Assembly: GCA_016716665.1 (NCBI GenBank)
Contig: JADJVH010000018.1
Location: 22,364 to 86,363, forward strand
Direction of reading: 5' to 3'
DNA from: Candidatus Opimibacter iunctus
Lineage (GTDB): Bacteria > Bacteroidota > Bacteroidia > Chitinophagales > Saprospiraceae
DNA length: 64,000 bases
Shown: positions 36,669 to 47,221 of the stretch, piece by piece
How the letters are laid out: the number at the start of each line of letters is the position of its first letter
Position numbering within the stretch: position 1 is the first letter of the stretch
The notes under the pieces: generated by a model
Seen by the model: the letters and a program-made list of their open reading frames with translations, nothing else
Databases searched by the model: none
What the model was told of the DNA's origin: nothing
Made by a program: the position numbers and the translations under genes

Positions 36669-37049
36669 CTACAGGAGGCTAGTACTTACCAGCAATGACC
36701 TGAGCATGGTTTTCCTTCTTCTTGCAATCGTGGAGACGTAATTGTCCGGCATGACCACCTTGTTGTTGTCTTCTAGCCGGACAATCTTGTGTGCATTGAC
36801 CAGGTCCGCCTTGTTGACGCGCACAAATCCAAATTCGTGCAGATCCGATGCATAGAATTTCAATACATGGGCCGTCATCATAGGAGCGGAGGCTTCCGCA
36901 TGAATAACGGTATAATTGCCACAGGCCTGCAGCCTGATGATTTGATCAGGCTTGATTTGCATCGTCCTGCCACGGGAGATGACCCGGATGGAAAATGTGT
37001 TTTCTTTAGGAGTTGCCATAGCAACAGGAAGAGATGTGATAGTGGCCAT
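36669..37049 (-). CDS. Stand-alone LytTR DNA-binding protein
   Basis: The 126-residue protein has a short N-terminal segment and one LytTR domain: IIRLQACGNYTVIHAEA, FYASDLHEFGFVRVNKADLV and KVVMPDNYVSTIARRRKTM. It lacks a receiver domain, as many Bacteroidota LytTR proteins do, and probably controls a nearby gene (LytTR sites are direct repeats; none was located). It is minus strand between the beta-helix protein and the DUF1566 protein. Confidence 0.85.
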   Translation of the reverse strand: MATITSLPVAMATPKENTFSIRVISRGRTMQIKPDQIIRLQACGNYTVIHAEASAPMMTAHVLKFYASDLHEFGFVRVNKADLVNAHKIVRLEDNNKVVMPDNYVSTIARRRKTMLRSLLVSTSLL

Positions 37050-37127
37050 GATGTCTGAAGGGTTGTGAATTATTTAGAAAATGGAAGTTGTTGCTTTGTG
37101 CAGTAGTCCCGATATTGGATATCGATT

Positions 37128-38075
37128 TTAAAAACCCCTAATAGGCCTGATTAAATTATAGTAGTCCTTATCATTACTACCTTGAATGCCATTGGTTAAG
37201 ACCTGTAGCCTTGCCTCAAACAATGAAAGCTCCGAGGAACTCCAATAAATGTTATTTGAAAAACCTGCAATATTCTGATTTGGCCCTGTGGCTCCCTGAC
37301 CAACTTTCAGGTACATTTGGTTTAATTCATCCTTTGATGGTAAAAACCAATCATTAAAACCATTGAGAACCAAATTGGCACAGATATCCGCTGCGATGCC
37401 GCTTGTCGCACAACCAGCTTCAATATCTATGGTATTCTGTGCCCCTGTGCCAATAGCTGTTCCATCAGCACCAGGGATATCTGAAAAAAAGCAGCCATAT
37501 GGTACAGATGGATCAGGGTTATTTCCATACCAGAGTGGTGGTGCTGTGACAAGGCCTGCACCGGAGGTGGTATTCAGGTAGAATATGAGGCCTCCTCCAT
37601 ACGTTTTACCATACAAAGAGTTTAGAGCTACACCCCCATTGAATAAAGCGATTGGTGTCAGCCCTCCATCCAGCAATTGTTGAATGGTAATTCCTGCATC
37701 TAATAGTTCCTGAATGGTAACCCCCCCGCCCAACAGGTCTAGAATGGGTACTTCAAAATTATTCAGATCCTGAATCGAATACCCATTATCCAGTAAGGAC
37801 TGAATCATAGCCGGTGGTAAACTTGTACAATTACACAAGGCTGAAGTCAATAATAGATCACTTTGCAGCGATCGTATGGTGTCAGGCGCTGGTGGCAATG
37901 AGGATGACATTCTTGTAGCCAGCGTACCATCAGCTTTTTTTACCACTAACATGGTTTCACCATTAAGTGTATCCATTTCACTTACTTTAAGTTTCCCAAT
38001 CACCTCAACAGTCTGGGCATCAAGGCTGATGATCGTGAGACTCAGCACAAAGGCTATTACAACAGATTTTTTCAT
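37128..38075 (-). CDS. Exported DUF1566 (Lcl C-terminal) protein with LLxxGxxIQ repeats
   Basis: The 315-residue protein has a signal peptide (LDAQ, about residue 20). Residues 85-150 contain a repeat of about ten residues: LLDNGYSIQD, LLGGGVTIQE, LLDAGITIQQ, LLDGGLTPIA, LFNGGVALNS. The C-terminal 150 residues are DUF1566: GGGLIFYL, GFNDWFLPSKDELNQMY, IYWSSSE and the end YYNLIRPIRGF. Exported DUF1566 proteins are frequently host- or glycan-binding surface proteins of unknown activity. No T9SS tail was seen. Confidence 0.85.
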   Translation of the reverse strand: MKKSVVIAFVLSLTIISLDAQTVEVIGKLKVSEMDTLNGETMLVVKKADGTLATRMSSSLPPAPDTIRSLQSDLLLTSALCNCTSLPPAMIQSLLDNGYSIQDLNNFEVPILDLLGGGVTIQELLDAGITIQQLLDGGLTPIALFNGGVALNSLYGKTYGGGLIFYLNTTSGAGLVTAPPLWYGNNPDPSVPYGCFFSDIPGADGTAIGTGAQNTIDIEAGCATSGIAADICANLVLNGFNDWFLPSKDELNQMYLKVGQGATGPNQNIAGFSNNIYWSSSELSLFEARLQVLTNGIQGSNDKDYYNLIRPIRGF

Positions 38076-38145
38076 TACGTATAGTTTTGTTTAGGTTAAT
38101 GCTATGAGTTTACGTTAGCAATCCCTAACCACTGTTTGGTAAATG

Positions 38146-38292
38146 TTAGTGGTCAGAATGCCTGATGATTTCGATTTCCTGGTCGATGCGCTCCAGGTTC
38201 CGCTGAAATACCCAGCCAAGGATCGCCATAGCCAGCAGGGCTGAGAGGATCGCGATCATAGCAGGATTTTTCAAGGAAATACGGATGCGCAT
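38146..38292 (-). CDS. Small membrane protein (48 residues)
   Basis: A short ORF: start ATG 38290-38292, product MRIRISLKNPAMIAILSALL (first 20), then AMAILGWVFQRNLERIDQE and IEIIRHSDH before TAA at 38146-38148. It has one membrane helix with a basic N-terminus followed by an amphipathic coiled-coil-like tail, the shape of many small envelope proteins. There is no known family. It lies between the DUF1566 gene and the repeat-rich gap, in the same direction as both neighbours. Coding is likely but unproven. Confidence 0.55.
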   Translation of the reverse strand: MRIRISLKNPAMIAILSALLAMAILGWVFQRNLERIDQEIEIIRHSDH

Positions 38293-38721
38293 TCTGATTT
38301 CTTTTGTCGAAAGCAAAGGTTGCACCTCAAGGCATTGGTTTCCAAATTTGAAGGGTTGACAATGGTGGGGACAGGGTGGGGGACAAATAGGGGGACAAAT
38401 AGGGGGACAAATACCTTCAGCCTATGGCTGTCAGCGGTTTAGGCAAGAAAGGGGAGCAAAGGAGGAAAGGAGCAAGGAGCAAGGGGGGGGCAAGGAGATG
38501 GGCTGTCAGGAGATAGACTATACAGATTGAACCAAAACCAGGAGTAAAATGGAAGGGGCCTGGGAACTGAAGCGTTGCGGCGTTGCGTCGTTGCGCGAGA
38601 TATATTTTGGAGAATTCCAAACCTTAGAATAGATGAGGCTCTGAGCCTGAAAGGCAAATCACGGTCAGCCTTGGGATGGGTCAGCGCAAAAAGGCAAAAT
38701 GGGCGAACTGATTTGATCAGA
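38293..38721. repeat. Repeat-rich gap: 12-base tandem repeat, purine tract and reversed ACGCAG repeat
   Basis: The region has three exact tandem copies of GGGGGACAAATA (38378-38413), a small hairpin CAGCC-TAT-GGCTG (38419-38431), a purine-rich low-complexity tract (38440-38500), and a reverse-oriented copy of the GCGCAACGACGC repeat (38570-38602). A TPR-HTH regulator ends downstream at 38722. No coding frame stands out here. Confidence 0.7.
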
Positions 38722-40464
38722 TTAAATCATAGCTACCACTTCATCCAGGGTGCCGTCTTCTGGAAGGTTGATCTTCCGGCGGAGGCGATGGCGGGTCTTT
38801 TTGATGGAGTCAGCGCTGATGCCTAGCATGCCGGCCATATCCCGGGGAGTAATCTGCAGTTTGGTCAGTGCCAGCAGGCGAATTTCACCTGGGGTGAGGT
38901 CAGGCATTTTCTCTTTCAGCCGGATGAAAAAGCCCGGGTAGACCTGGTCAAAGAGCTCACGGAAGCGTTTCCAGTCATCATCTGTCAGGATGCTCGCATT
39001 GGTGAGGTCGACCATGCGGGACATGCGCTCGTCATGCTGCATGGATCCTGAACGCTCGAGTGCTTCGATCTCGGTCCTGAAGGATTGGATGAGCTCATTT
39101 TTTTCAACCAACGCCTGGGTGTAGGTGCTCAATTCGTTTTGGGCATGGAGCAAAAGTTCCGCTGCATTTTTTTCTTTGATGAGGTTGAGTTCCGCTTCTT
39201 TCCGGCGCTGGAATTGCAGTCGCCTGATCCACGTGACTGTCAGCAAAGCGGAAAGGACTAAGATTACAAACAGCAGATTTCGCAACAATACCTGCCTCGT
39301 CCTGTCCTTTTCCAGCAATTGGATATTGGTATTGTACTTGTCTACCTGTACCCTGAGTTTGGCCTGTTCAAGTATTTTCTTGTCCCGGTCTGCTTCCAGT
39401 TTTTTCGTATACAGGTCAAGGGAGTCGGCATACTGCACGGCGAGGGCAAAATTGCCTTTCAGCCTTGTGTAGGTGTAGAGATTGGAGTAGTAATTGATCA
39501 GGCTTTCGGGCTCGTATGTACTTTTGTTCTTGTCCGCATAGCGCATATATTCTTCAGCTTCATGCAGCGAGCCCTTGTACAGCGCCATTGTAGCCAATGA
39601 CTGTGCAGCATTGGCAGCGCTGCCCGGCTGGTTCATCCGGATACTTACCTTATAGTCTGTTTCAATGAGTGGCCAGGCCTCGTCATACCGCCCCATTTTA
39701 TAATAGACGTACCCCAGGTTTCCAGTGGCAAGTCCGATCCAGAATGAATCTTTAGACATCTTAGCGGCCTCTACAGCCAGGGTGAGGTAATGGATAGCAG
39801 AATCATATCTCTCAGTTTTCAGATAGCAGAGCCCAATGTTGTTTAATAGATTCCGGGGATAGCGTCCTGAAGGTGCCGGCAATTTTACGGCGGTGGCTTC
39901 CTTGAAGAAGCGGATGGATGATTCAAAATCGCTGAAACCAAAGAATACGTTACTCATTGCTTCCAGGTCATTGACTTTATGAAAAGGGTCTGACCAACCA
40001 TACTGGGTGAGCAGATCATAGCCTTTCATCATCCGTTCAAACCCGATACCCCACCAGCCATATTCGGTGGCATGAAAGCCTCCATACAGCAGGAGTTTAC
40101 CCTCTCCTCGTTTCAGGCCTTTGCGACGAGCTTCATCGATCGATCGGAGCAGTAATTGTTCTCGAGCCTGAACGTCTGCCTCAGTGCGGGCGGGATGAAT
40201 AATGATACGATGGAGCAGGCACATCAGGGCCAGGTCTTCTAAGCCTTCGCTTTCAAATTCCTTTTCCATTTTTTCAAGGCGGCTGCTGGCAGCTTCAGAA
40301 TACGTATAGCCGATTTTGAGAAGCAAGCTATCCAATCGCATTTGGCGTTCAGCCTCCGGAAAGGCCAGGATGGAATCAGCCTGGGCATGCGTACGGGAAG
40401 GTAGTCCGATAGCAACAATGGAGAGGAAGGTATAGCGTATGCGGATGGAGATCAGGCGTGACAT
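38722..40464 (-). CDS. TPR / transmembrane / HTH regulator
   Basis: The 580-residue protein (start ATG 40464; an in-frame ATG four codons up at 40476 is also possible) has a signal peptide (RTHAQ) and then TPR repeats (LLNNIGLCYLKTERYDSAIH, GNLGYVYYKMGRYDEAW). A membrane helix follows (LLRNLLFVILVLSALLTVTW) and a coiled coil. The C-terminal 80 residues are an HTH of LuxR/two-component type: MPDLTPGEIRLLALTKLQIT, ISADSIKKTRHRLRRKINL. This layout is a common Bacteroidota sensor-regulator of unknown signal: extracellular TPR detects, the cytoplasmic HTH binds DNA. Confidence 0.88.
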   Translation of the reverse strand: MSRLISIRIRYTFLSIVAIGLPSRTHAQADSILAFPEAERQMRLDSLLLKIGYTYSEAASSRLEKMEKEFESEGLEDLALMCLLHRIIIHPARTEADVQAREQLLLRSIDEARRKGLKRGEGKLLLYGGFHATEYGWWGIGFERMMKGYDLLTQYGWSDPFHKVNDLEAMSNVFFGFSDFESSIRFFKEATAVKLPAPSGRYPRNLLNNIGLCYLKTERYDSAIHYLTLAVEAAKMSKDSFWIGLATGNLGYVYYKMGRYDEAWPLIETDYKVSIRMNQPGSAANAAQSLATMALYKGSLHEAEEYMRYADKNKSTYEPESLINYYSNLYTYTRLKGNFALAVQYADSLDLYTKKLEADRDKKILEQAKLRVQVDKYNTNIQLLEKDRTRQVLLRNLLFVILVLSALLTVTWIRRLQFQRRKEAELNLIKEKNAAELLLHAQNELSTYTQALVEKNELIQSFRTEIEALERSGSMQHDERMSRMVDLTNASILTDDDWKRFRELFDQVYPGFFIRLKEKMPDLTPGEIRLLALTKLQITPRDMAGMLGISADSIKKTRHRLRRKINLPEDGTLDEVVAMI

Positions 40465-40542
40465 GCAGGGAGACATGAGGGTTGTGCAGGAGTGTGTTTA
40501 AAGTAATCTTGATGATTTTCGGATGTTCGATCCTCGAAATGA

Positions 40543-41130
40543 TCACTTGATTTCATTAGGCTGCCGCGGATACACTTTTTTCATTCGCGCATTGTTGGGG
40601 CCAATATACTCAATCGTCAGTTCCTTTTCACTCAGCTTTCGGGCCGTAATACACTCGTACCAATAACGGCATGGCGCTTCTACAGGGTCGAAATATTCTG
40701 TCCTGCCATTTTTGACCGTGAACAAGGCCAGCTGCTTTTCCCGTTCACGGTCGATATAATAGATCAGTCCATGGAGCGTATCCACTTCAATACTTACGCC
40801 TCTGAAGACCTGCTTCCCATCCGGCTTATGGAAAGTAAAGATGCCTTGTACATAGTTGTCAGATACGAGAACCAAATAGTCATCGAAGTCCCCGGCCAAC
40901 CGGCCCAGGTTGATGATCGGTGACTTGATATTGAGCTGACGGATAAGTGTGTCAGTAGTTTCATTTTTATACCGTATTTGCCTTGTGAGGTCTGTTGTTT
41001 CGAAGATGAGCCGGTCACCACCTTTGAGATATACGGTGTCGTAGGGGACAACTAGTCCCTGGGAAGTGACCTGGCTGGAAACAGACGTACTGAGGAGCAT
41101 CAGCCACGTCAAGAGAAATGCCCATTTCAT
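40543..41130 (-). CDS. Exported hypothetical protein
   Basis: The 195-residue protein has a signal peptide (STSVSSQVT, about residue 20) and a beta-rich body: PYDTVYLKGGDRLIFETTDL, YVQGIFTFHKPDGKQVFRG, KQLALFTVKNGRTEYFD, ending ELTIEYIGPNNARMKKVY. I do not recognise the family. It may be a partner of the regulator at 38722, with which it shares strand and lies only 66 bases upstream. Confidence 0.6.
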   Translation of the reverse strand: MKWAFLLTWLMLLSTSVSSQVTSQGLVVPYDTVYLKGGDRLIFETTDLTRQIRYKNETTDTLIRQLNIKSPIINLGRLAGDFDDYLVLVSDNYVQGIFTFHKPDGKQVFRGVSIEVDTLHGLIYYIDREREKQLALFTVKNGRTEYFDPVEAPCRYWYECITARKLSEKELTIEYIGPNNARMKKVYPRQPNEIK

Positions 41131-41161
41131 ACGCTAGTTTTCAAAACATGAAAGGTAAACC

Positions 41162-41659
41162 TTATTTCTCTTTGTAAGCCTTGTAGAGAAAGAAGGCAAT
41201 AGGGACAAATACGAGTGCCAGTACCACCGGCAGAAACCAAATGCCGAGGCTGCCGTCGCCGGATGAAGCAGCCCCGCTGATCAACAGTACCAGGATGGTA
41301 AAGGTGACCACAATAGACAGCTTCAGTATTTTGATCATCCTCACTGCATTGCTGTATTGCTTTTGTGCATTGTCCGCAGTGATGGCTACAGGATAGTTAA
41401 AGATATGTGGATAGCGATTTAGTATGGTGAGCACAACAAAGAGTAATGTACCGATCACCGGTAGAAAAAACAAGACCATCTTACTGCCCTCATCATCCGC
41501 TTGTCCTGAAGCATCAAAATGAGTTGGGATAATCTCAGGAAGTCTTGCATAACTGAAGATGGTGATAATCCAAAGCAAAATCAAGCAGCCCCATCCTGCT
41601 AACTCGATCATTTTGTCAAACCCTGAGGTTTGTATTTCAGGTGCTGGCCTTGAGCTCAT
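41162..41659 (-). CDS. DUF1648 membrane protein
   Basis: The start at 41657-41659 gives MSSRPAPEIQT. The 165-residue protein has four hydrophobic segments; the first carries the DUF1648 signature ARLPEIIPTHFDASGQADDE. Function unknown; many DUF1648 proteins are SdpI-like immunity or small membrane proteins. It lies between the exported protein ending at 40543 and the metalloprotease gene on the same strand. Confidence 0.8.
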   Translation of the reverse strand: MSSRPAPEIQTSGFDKMIELAGWGCLILLWIITIFSYARLPEIIPTHFDASGQADDEGSKMVLFFLPVIGTLLFVVLTILNRYPHIFNYPVAITADNAQKQYSNAVRMIKILKLSIVVTFTILVLLISGAASSGDGSLGIWFLPVVLALVFVPIAFFLYKAYKEK

Positions 41660-41702
41660 TTTACATTCATTTTGGAGCACTGTATGTTTTCATTCTACGA
41701 CC

Positions 41703-44700
41703 TTATTCTTTTAGAAACATAGTATTCCCAAGTATTGTCAATTGTGCCGAATTGGTATTCAGCACTTTTGTAAAATTGTCATTAGGTCCATATAGTTTGC
41801 AGTCCGTCAATTTCAGATTAGCGGATACACTTCGGTTTCGGATCAATTGTCCATTCGTCAGGCCGGTACTATTGTTCATGATGACGTTTTGCATGGTGAG
41901 TCCTCCACGGCAGAATATAGCAGCACCCTGACCGTTGTCACTGGTGCCATTTGCATTACCATAGCTTAGGGTGACGCCATCCAGCAGTGCGTTCTGCGCT
42001 GCTGAATCAATTTTTACAACATGATAGACATTATCTGAATTGTTTCCTGTTACCCCGATATCACCGGAGAGGCGAGTGAGATAGGTGACAGGATTGCGTT
42101 GAGCAAATGTACCTCCGCCGGTAGGAAATCCTCCGTATACCGAAGTGTTCGATGGGATATTGAATGAGGTCAGCCTGCTATTGGTCAGATTTGGAAGATA
42201 GATGCCCTGTGCCACCAGCACACTGTCTGCAGTTCGGCATCCGGCCAGGGTTGCAGCGACAGACACTTCACGCATCGCATTCGGCCATGTGGTTCCATCC
42301 ATCTGGCCTGTTGCCATCTTATCTACGTATATTTTTGGTGCAGTAAAGATGGAGGTCTGCAAGGTATAGTACGTGCTATCCTTGAGAATACCTCCGATAG
42401 TCACCCGATTTTGGTTGGTGAGTCCAGAGAGCTGATTGATGAGTATATCATCAATATACCAGCCATTGATACCAGGACCTGCGGTATTGGCGTCACATAC
42501 AAAACGGAATCTGACAAGAAGTGTAGTAGCAGCACCAGGTAACACCCGAATGGTACTATGGATAAAGGTGTTGGTGTTAAATTGCGTATCACTCGTTCCT
42601 GTAAATGCTTGTCGTCCGGCGATGGAAGTGCCGCTATTGCCGCTGATCGCGGAGGGATAGCCATGTTCTGTAAACAGCGGTCCTGCATCAATCCAGGTTG
42701 TACCATTGTTGAAGGAATATTCGACGACCCCTCCATCCCACGTGGCTTCGGTGGCATAACGGTGATTAAAAGAGATTTCGACAGGCCCGCCTGTCATCGG
42801 GACAGCATTGTTGAGTAACAGGACATAATCGGCAGCTACGTTATAGTCCTGTCCATACCATGATCTCGTCGGACTGACAAATAGCGTAGTATTCTTGACC
42901 CACTGCCGGGTTCCTGATCCGGATATTTTCACGGTATGATATTGATCAGGGGTTTCCGCATTGTCCGTGGATAAGTTCACAGTTGAAGTCGCGGAACAAG
43001 GCCGTACGATAGCATGATAGGTAAAGGTGACAGAGTCCATCGCCATGATTGTATCCAGGCTAAACTGTACTTTATTTCCAATGAGTGTGCCACCGGAACC
43101 GGGAACGTAGATCAAATCAGGTGATAGTACATCTGCGACGGCCAGATCACCTACGTTTGCGCATTGGCAGGTGGCCTTGACATTGAAGGTGACTTCCTGG
43201 CCATCAAGTGGCAGTGCTGCATTCGTGGTATTGTTTGTGCTTACACCACTCGGTATAGCGTATGATTCCACGCCATCGTTGTGCACATTGCTACTGCCCT
43301 GGCTTGCATTTACGCCAAGGCCGCGTCTTGCAAATGCATTCCAGATCGCGCACTTGTGGATGCCTCCATAGTTTAATTCATCAGCGAGAAGGATGGCGTT
43401 GCGGCCATCGACAAAGCCGGGGCTACAGGGTTGTAGTTTGAGTCCATCGATGACCAGTTGCATGGCGATGTTGTTACCTCCGTCTCCGTCATACATATCA
43501 GGATCAACGCCTTCCATGGCGATGATGCTCCAGGTCATCTCCCAGAGCATGGTGCACCACACCGATCCGATGTAGTGGACACTTGGCACACCGCTGCTGT
43601 TGAGTGGGGCATTGGAAATATCTGCATAGGTAAATGGATTTACCATGGTGTCAATCGTATAGGGATAAGTCCTGATGCCGGTGCCTTCTGTCGATTGCCC
43701 CAGCACATAGGTCCCGATGCCCCTTGGGTCAGTTGCTGCAGCTGTTTGCCAATCTGTAGTCAGCATAAGGCCGAAGAAGTCGCTCCATCCTTCACCCATT
43801 TGTTCTCTGTTGTTGAGGCAATTTGAGTTAGCCGGCCCACCTGTGAGCCTGGTCGATATACCATGGCCATATTCATGTGTGATGATCCCACTATCAAAAT
43901 CGCCATCAGGCGTGATAGCTTCCACTGAATCCAGGGAAGCATTGACTGCTTTCTTCGATCATAGCCGCTTTCAATGCATCACCATCGCTGAGACTGATCA
44001 TCACCGCAGGTATCACGATGGTGTTGTCTGTACCACTCATGGCAAATGGAGCGCCGGCAACATTATTGATCACGATGGCTGCGACAGCGCCAAGGTTTTG
44101 AACTGCTTTTACTTTGGTTACAAAATCGCAGGTGCCTCGGTCGATCACTGCGATCTTGCCAGGCAAGCTTGCGCCGTTGCTGATCGTGCCACAAGCCTGG
44201 TGTGTAGGGCCACTTTCATCTTGCACCAACACAAGATCGCCCGTGGTGAGTCCGATATCCGCAAGTTTATTGTTTGTGCTGAAGGCAGATTCGATGGCAT
44301 ACATAGATCCTGCGATTGAAGGTGGGGTGTTGATCGTTAGTGGTGAGGTTTCTGATACGGGAGACCAGACATACATCTGCATCCTTCCGCTACTGCCATC
44401 AACCGGCGTATTGAAATTTGCATTATTAGTGCCGCCTCCATCCTGTGCTTCCGCTTTTACATAATCATTGCCGAGGCCACCACGACCTAGATTACTGTTT
44501 TGAAAATTGCCGGATACCTCATCAAATCCATATTGATAGGCGACATCGTGGATGATGTTGTTCCAGTAAAAGAGATTAGTGATACAAGATTTGAGATTGT
44601 CTGTTGGCGTGATGGATGGCGTGAAGGGATAATCAAAACGAAGGTTGAACGTATCCGGACTCACACCCGGTGCGTTGTCGCTATTGATATCATCATAGGC

Positions 44701-45591
44701 ATGTACATTGTTGCCTCGTGTACTGGTGTAATTGGTCGTGCCGTTATTGTGCCACCGGAGCGTTGTGGCCGGATCTCCCACACCTGCGGCGAGCCATGGC
44801 CTGGTGACGATGGACCTTGCTCCGTGAATGGGGGATTCGACAGGCATCGCAAATACATTGTAGCTGCTGTCGGGGGTCGGAGGCATGACTGCAAGTGGCG
44901 CGCTTGCGGTGATGTTTAATTTTTGGTTTTGGCTGATTGCATTGTCTGGCGTACCAAAATCACAATGCAGGACCAGATTGTCTTTACGGATGAAGGCACC
45001 TGTATGTGCATCGATAAATACCAGCCAGATGTTTTCATTTTCCAGCTCATGGATTTCTACCGTCCAGCACAGGAAGACTTCTTTTTGTTCGCCAGTGAGC
45101 CATACCAGTTCTGTCTTGATATCCTCGCGTGATAAGTTGCCCGCACTAAAGACAAACCGGATATCCTGTCCCAGTTTATTTTGTTCATTGCTTAGTTCGA
45201 TCGGAGTATTGACAGGATGCCCGAGGTGATCTGCAGCTCTTTCCACAGCGCTCGATGCGGTGATCTCCGGACTTGGTGAGAGACCCTTGTTACCGATGTC
45301 CGAGATCCATCGGTTGCCATAACTGATCACCCTGTCTCCGATGAGATTGAGGTTGAGTATCCCGTTGAATACCCTGATATCCTTGTATTTCTGTTCGAGG
45401 TAGACATGCGTGACATTGAGGTGGGCTGTAGTATATGCGCTGGAGATGGTATACTCAGCCAAATCTGCGGAGCTGATGCCAAGGTCATTCTTATTGCGTT
45501 CGAGCAGGGTAGGGATATCAGGCAGGGTAGTTTGCGCGAAGATTCCTGTACCAGACAGCAACAGTAGTAAAGCAAACAGGAAACGGGACAT
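41703..45591 (-). CDS. Secreted M36 (fungalysin) metalloprotease with PA and beta-helix domains, frameshifted near 43950
   Basis: The frames 43906-45591 and 41703-43925 join into a 1295-residue protein if one T of the TTT at 43950-43952 is removed, restoring EEAVNASLDSVEAITPDGDFDSGI. The N-terminal half has a signal peptide (GIFAQ), an FTP-like propeptide, PVDGSSGRMQMYVWSP and a PA domain (GKIAVIDRGTCDFVTK, AVMISL). The catalytic part has HEYGHGIS (zinc, HExxH) and GEGWSDFFG (third ligand). The C-terminus contains a conserved-repeat domain, a MAM/laminin-like region (FRFVCDANTAGPGINGWYID) and a beta-helix (DKMATGQMDGTTWPNAM). A T9SS tail is not visible. It is a likely secreted protease. Confidence 0.88.
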
Positions 45592-45688
45592 GGATGGATG
45601 GTATTTGGGGGTAAAAATAGGGAATATGAGATGTATTTCACTTATAGCCTTTTTGGCTACAGTCGAAATCGGCCCGCGTTCAAAGGAT

Positions 45689-45718
45689 AACCCGGCCCCC
45701 GGCCGGCCCGGGCCGGGG
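45689..45718. repeat. GC-rich palindromic stretch
   Basis: ACCCGGCCCCCGGCCGGCCC continues into GGGCCGGGG and forms a very GC-rich inverted repeat, in sharp contrast with the surroundings. It lies 4 bases before a partial GATTAATC palindrome. Probably part of a repeat unit; no function assigned. Confidence 0.65.
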
Positions 45719-45722
45719 AGAC

Positions 45723-45746
45723 AGAGACGCGATTAATCGCGTCTCT
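45723..45746. repeat. GATTAATC palindrome, copy 2 (core only)
   Basis: AGAGACGCGATT/AATCGCGTCTCT makes 12-bp perfect arms; beyond them the left flank (GGGGAGAC) and the right flank (ACTTTTGAAAC) are not complementary. It is thus a copy whose left outer arm has been lost or replaced. It lies between the protease gene start (45591) and the porin stop (45810). Confidence 0.88.
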
Positions 45747-45809
45747 ACTTTTGAAACAACATGGATTCTTTTGTCAATAATTGCTGAGACATGAATACAA
45801 GAGGTTATC

Positions 45810-47197
45810 TCATATCCTCAACGCCATCACCAGATACAACCTGATCATCGTCTTGTCCAATCCACTGACAGCCGTATAATAATCGCCGGGACTAAAGACT
45901 GATGCCGAAAACTGGAAGTTGAGGTTCTGGCTGTGGTAGTAGTTTAAGTACCAATCGCCGCCCATCCCGATCGAGGTGCTCGATGTACCGAGGTCAGATG
46001 GGATCGGGCCTGTGGCAATGCCGGGAGATCTGTCTTTCTGTTCCAACACATTAGCCATCACGCCATGGATGCCGGTAGATACCAACCGGCCGATCATCCA
46101 GTCAATATGGAGTGTAGTGGCCTGTACGTTAGAGCCTTTAAACGCATCGATGTAACCAAAGCGGCGATGTTCGTTTTGCCACAGGACATTGTATGATTTG
46201 ATATCGCGTCAGTAGGATCATCATCTCCACTACTGCGGTAATAGGCAAGGTCAATATTGATCTTGTTATCATCGGTTGAATAGCCGGCACTCACTTCTGC
46301 TGCATAAGCATTGACTTTGCCCTTGATGGTCTCATCCAGGATGCCAACTGCTGAGCCGGTCTGGAGGATCATCTCGGCGGAGTACCTGATGTTAGATACA
46401 CGGCCAAAGAAGCGCACATCAGGCATGAAGACTGTCGTGCGGAAGCCGCTATTGAACTGGTCTATGATAAGGGGCAGGTTGGCATCCAGGTTTACTGCTT
46501 TCGAAAAATTGAAGGTATTGAACGTGGCAAGTAAAAGAGGATGGTTCCAGTCAAAGTTGGCGGCAGGAGGTGCGGCTTGGTAGAGTTGCACCCACATCAG
46601 GTCACTGGTCCATTTGCTGGTCTTGTATCGGTAACGGATGCTTTCAAAACTCCGGCCTTTGATAAAGTCATCATCACCCACCAGCATTTCTGTGCCATAT
46701 TTGCCGAGGCACATGCGGCCAAAGCGCAGCGACATCCTGCCGTTGCGATCAAGCTTCTTCATGTCGACATAGGCTTCGTACAATGATATATTCGGATCCA
46801 ATGGACCCAGGGCCCTGGTATAGGTGCCATAGGACTGGAAGTTGAATACGAAGTCTACGTTGCGTGGCAATGAAAGGCGGCCTCCGATATCACCCCGCAA
46901 GTAAAAGTTGAGCTGGCCGGTATCGATCTGCATGCCGGCTTCCTTATAGTCAAAGGTGCCTTCCGGGCGGAAGAAGAAATTGACCAATGGCGTGAAACTG
47001 ACTTTGCGCGAAACGGTCATGATCGGATCTGGCCTGCGCATCGTATCGTGCGGCATGTATTCAATGATCGCATCGACCGGGAGGATGGAGTGGGGGTTGG
47101 TCATCGAGTCCGGGGTCATGCTATTGCTGTCCTGTGCAGCTATACGGCCGGTCAATGGTTGCAACAAGAGGAGTGCTGCGAAATAGAGATTTTTCAT
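45810..47197 (-). CDS. Alginate-export-type outer-membrane porin, frameshifted near 46200
   Basis: The frames 46094-47197 and 45810-46097 join into one protein of about 462 residues after one missing base near 46196-46204 is restored; the joined sequence reads SYNVLWQNEHRRFGYIDAFK then LHIDWMIGRLVSTG. The protein has a signal peptide (RIAAQDSNS), a linker and a long beta-barrel body with strands such as LNFYLRGDIGG, MSLRFGRMCLGKYGTEML and SVFSPGDYYTAVSG, which matches the Alginate_exp/porin family. The last residues are LVMALRI. It is probably an outer-membrane channel of unknown substrate; not a specific alginate exporter on this evidence. Confidence 0.82.
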
Positions 47198-47221
47198 GAT
47201 GTTATTGTGGAGTGAGAAGAT

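Noticed and set aside
41703..45591. Two separate M36 proteases
   Set aside because: The second frame starts right before HEYGHGIS and lacks a signal peptide; one base correction joins them into one standard protein.
45689..45718. GC-rich palindrome as replication or phage attachment site
   Set aside because: There is no supporting feature; it most likely belongs to the repeat next to it.
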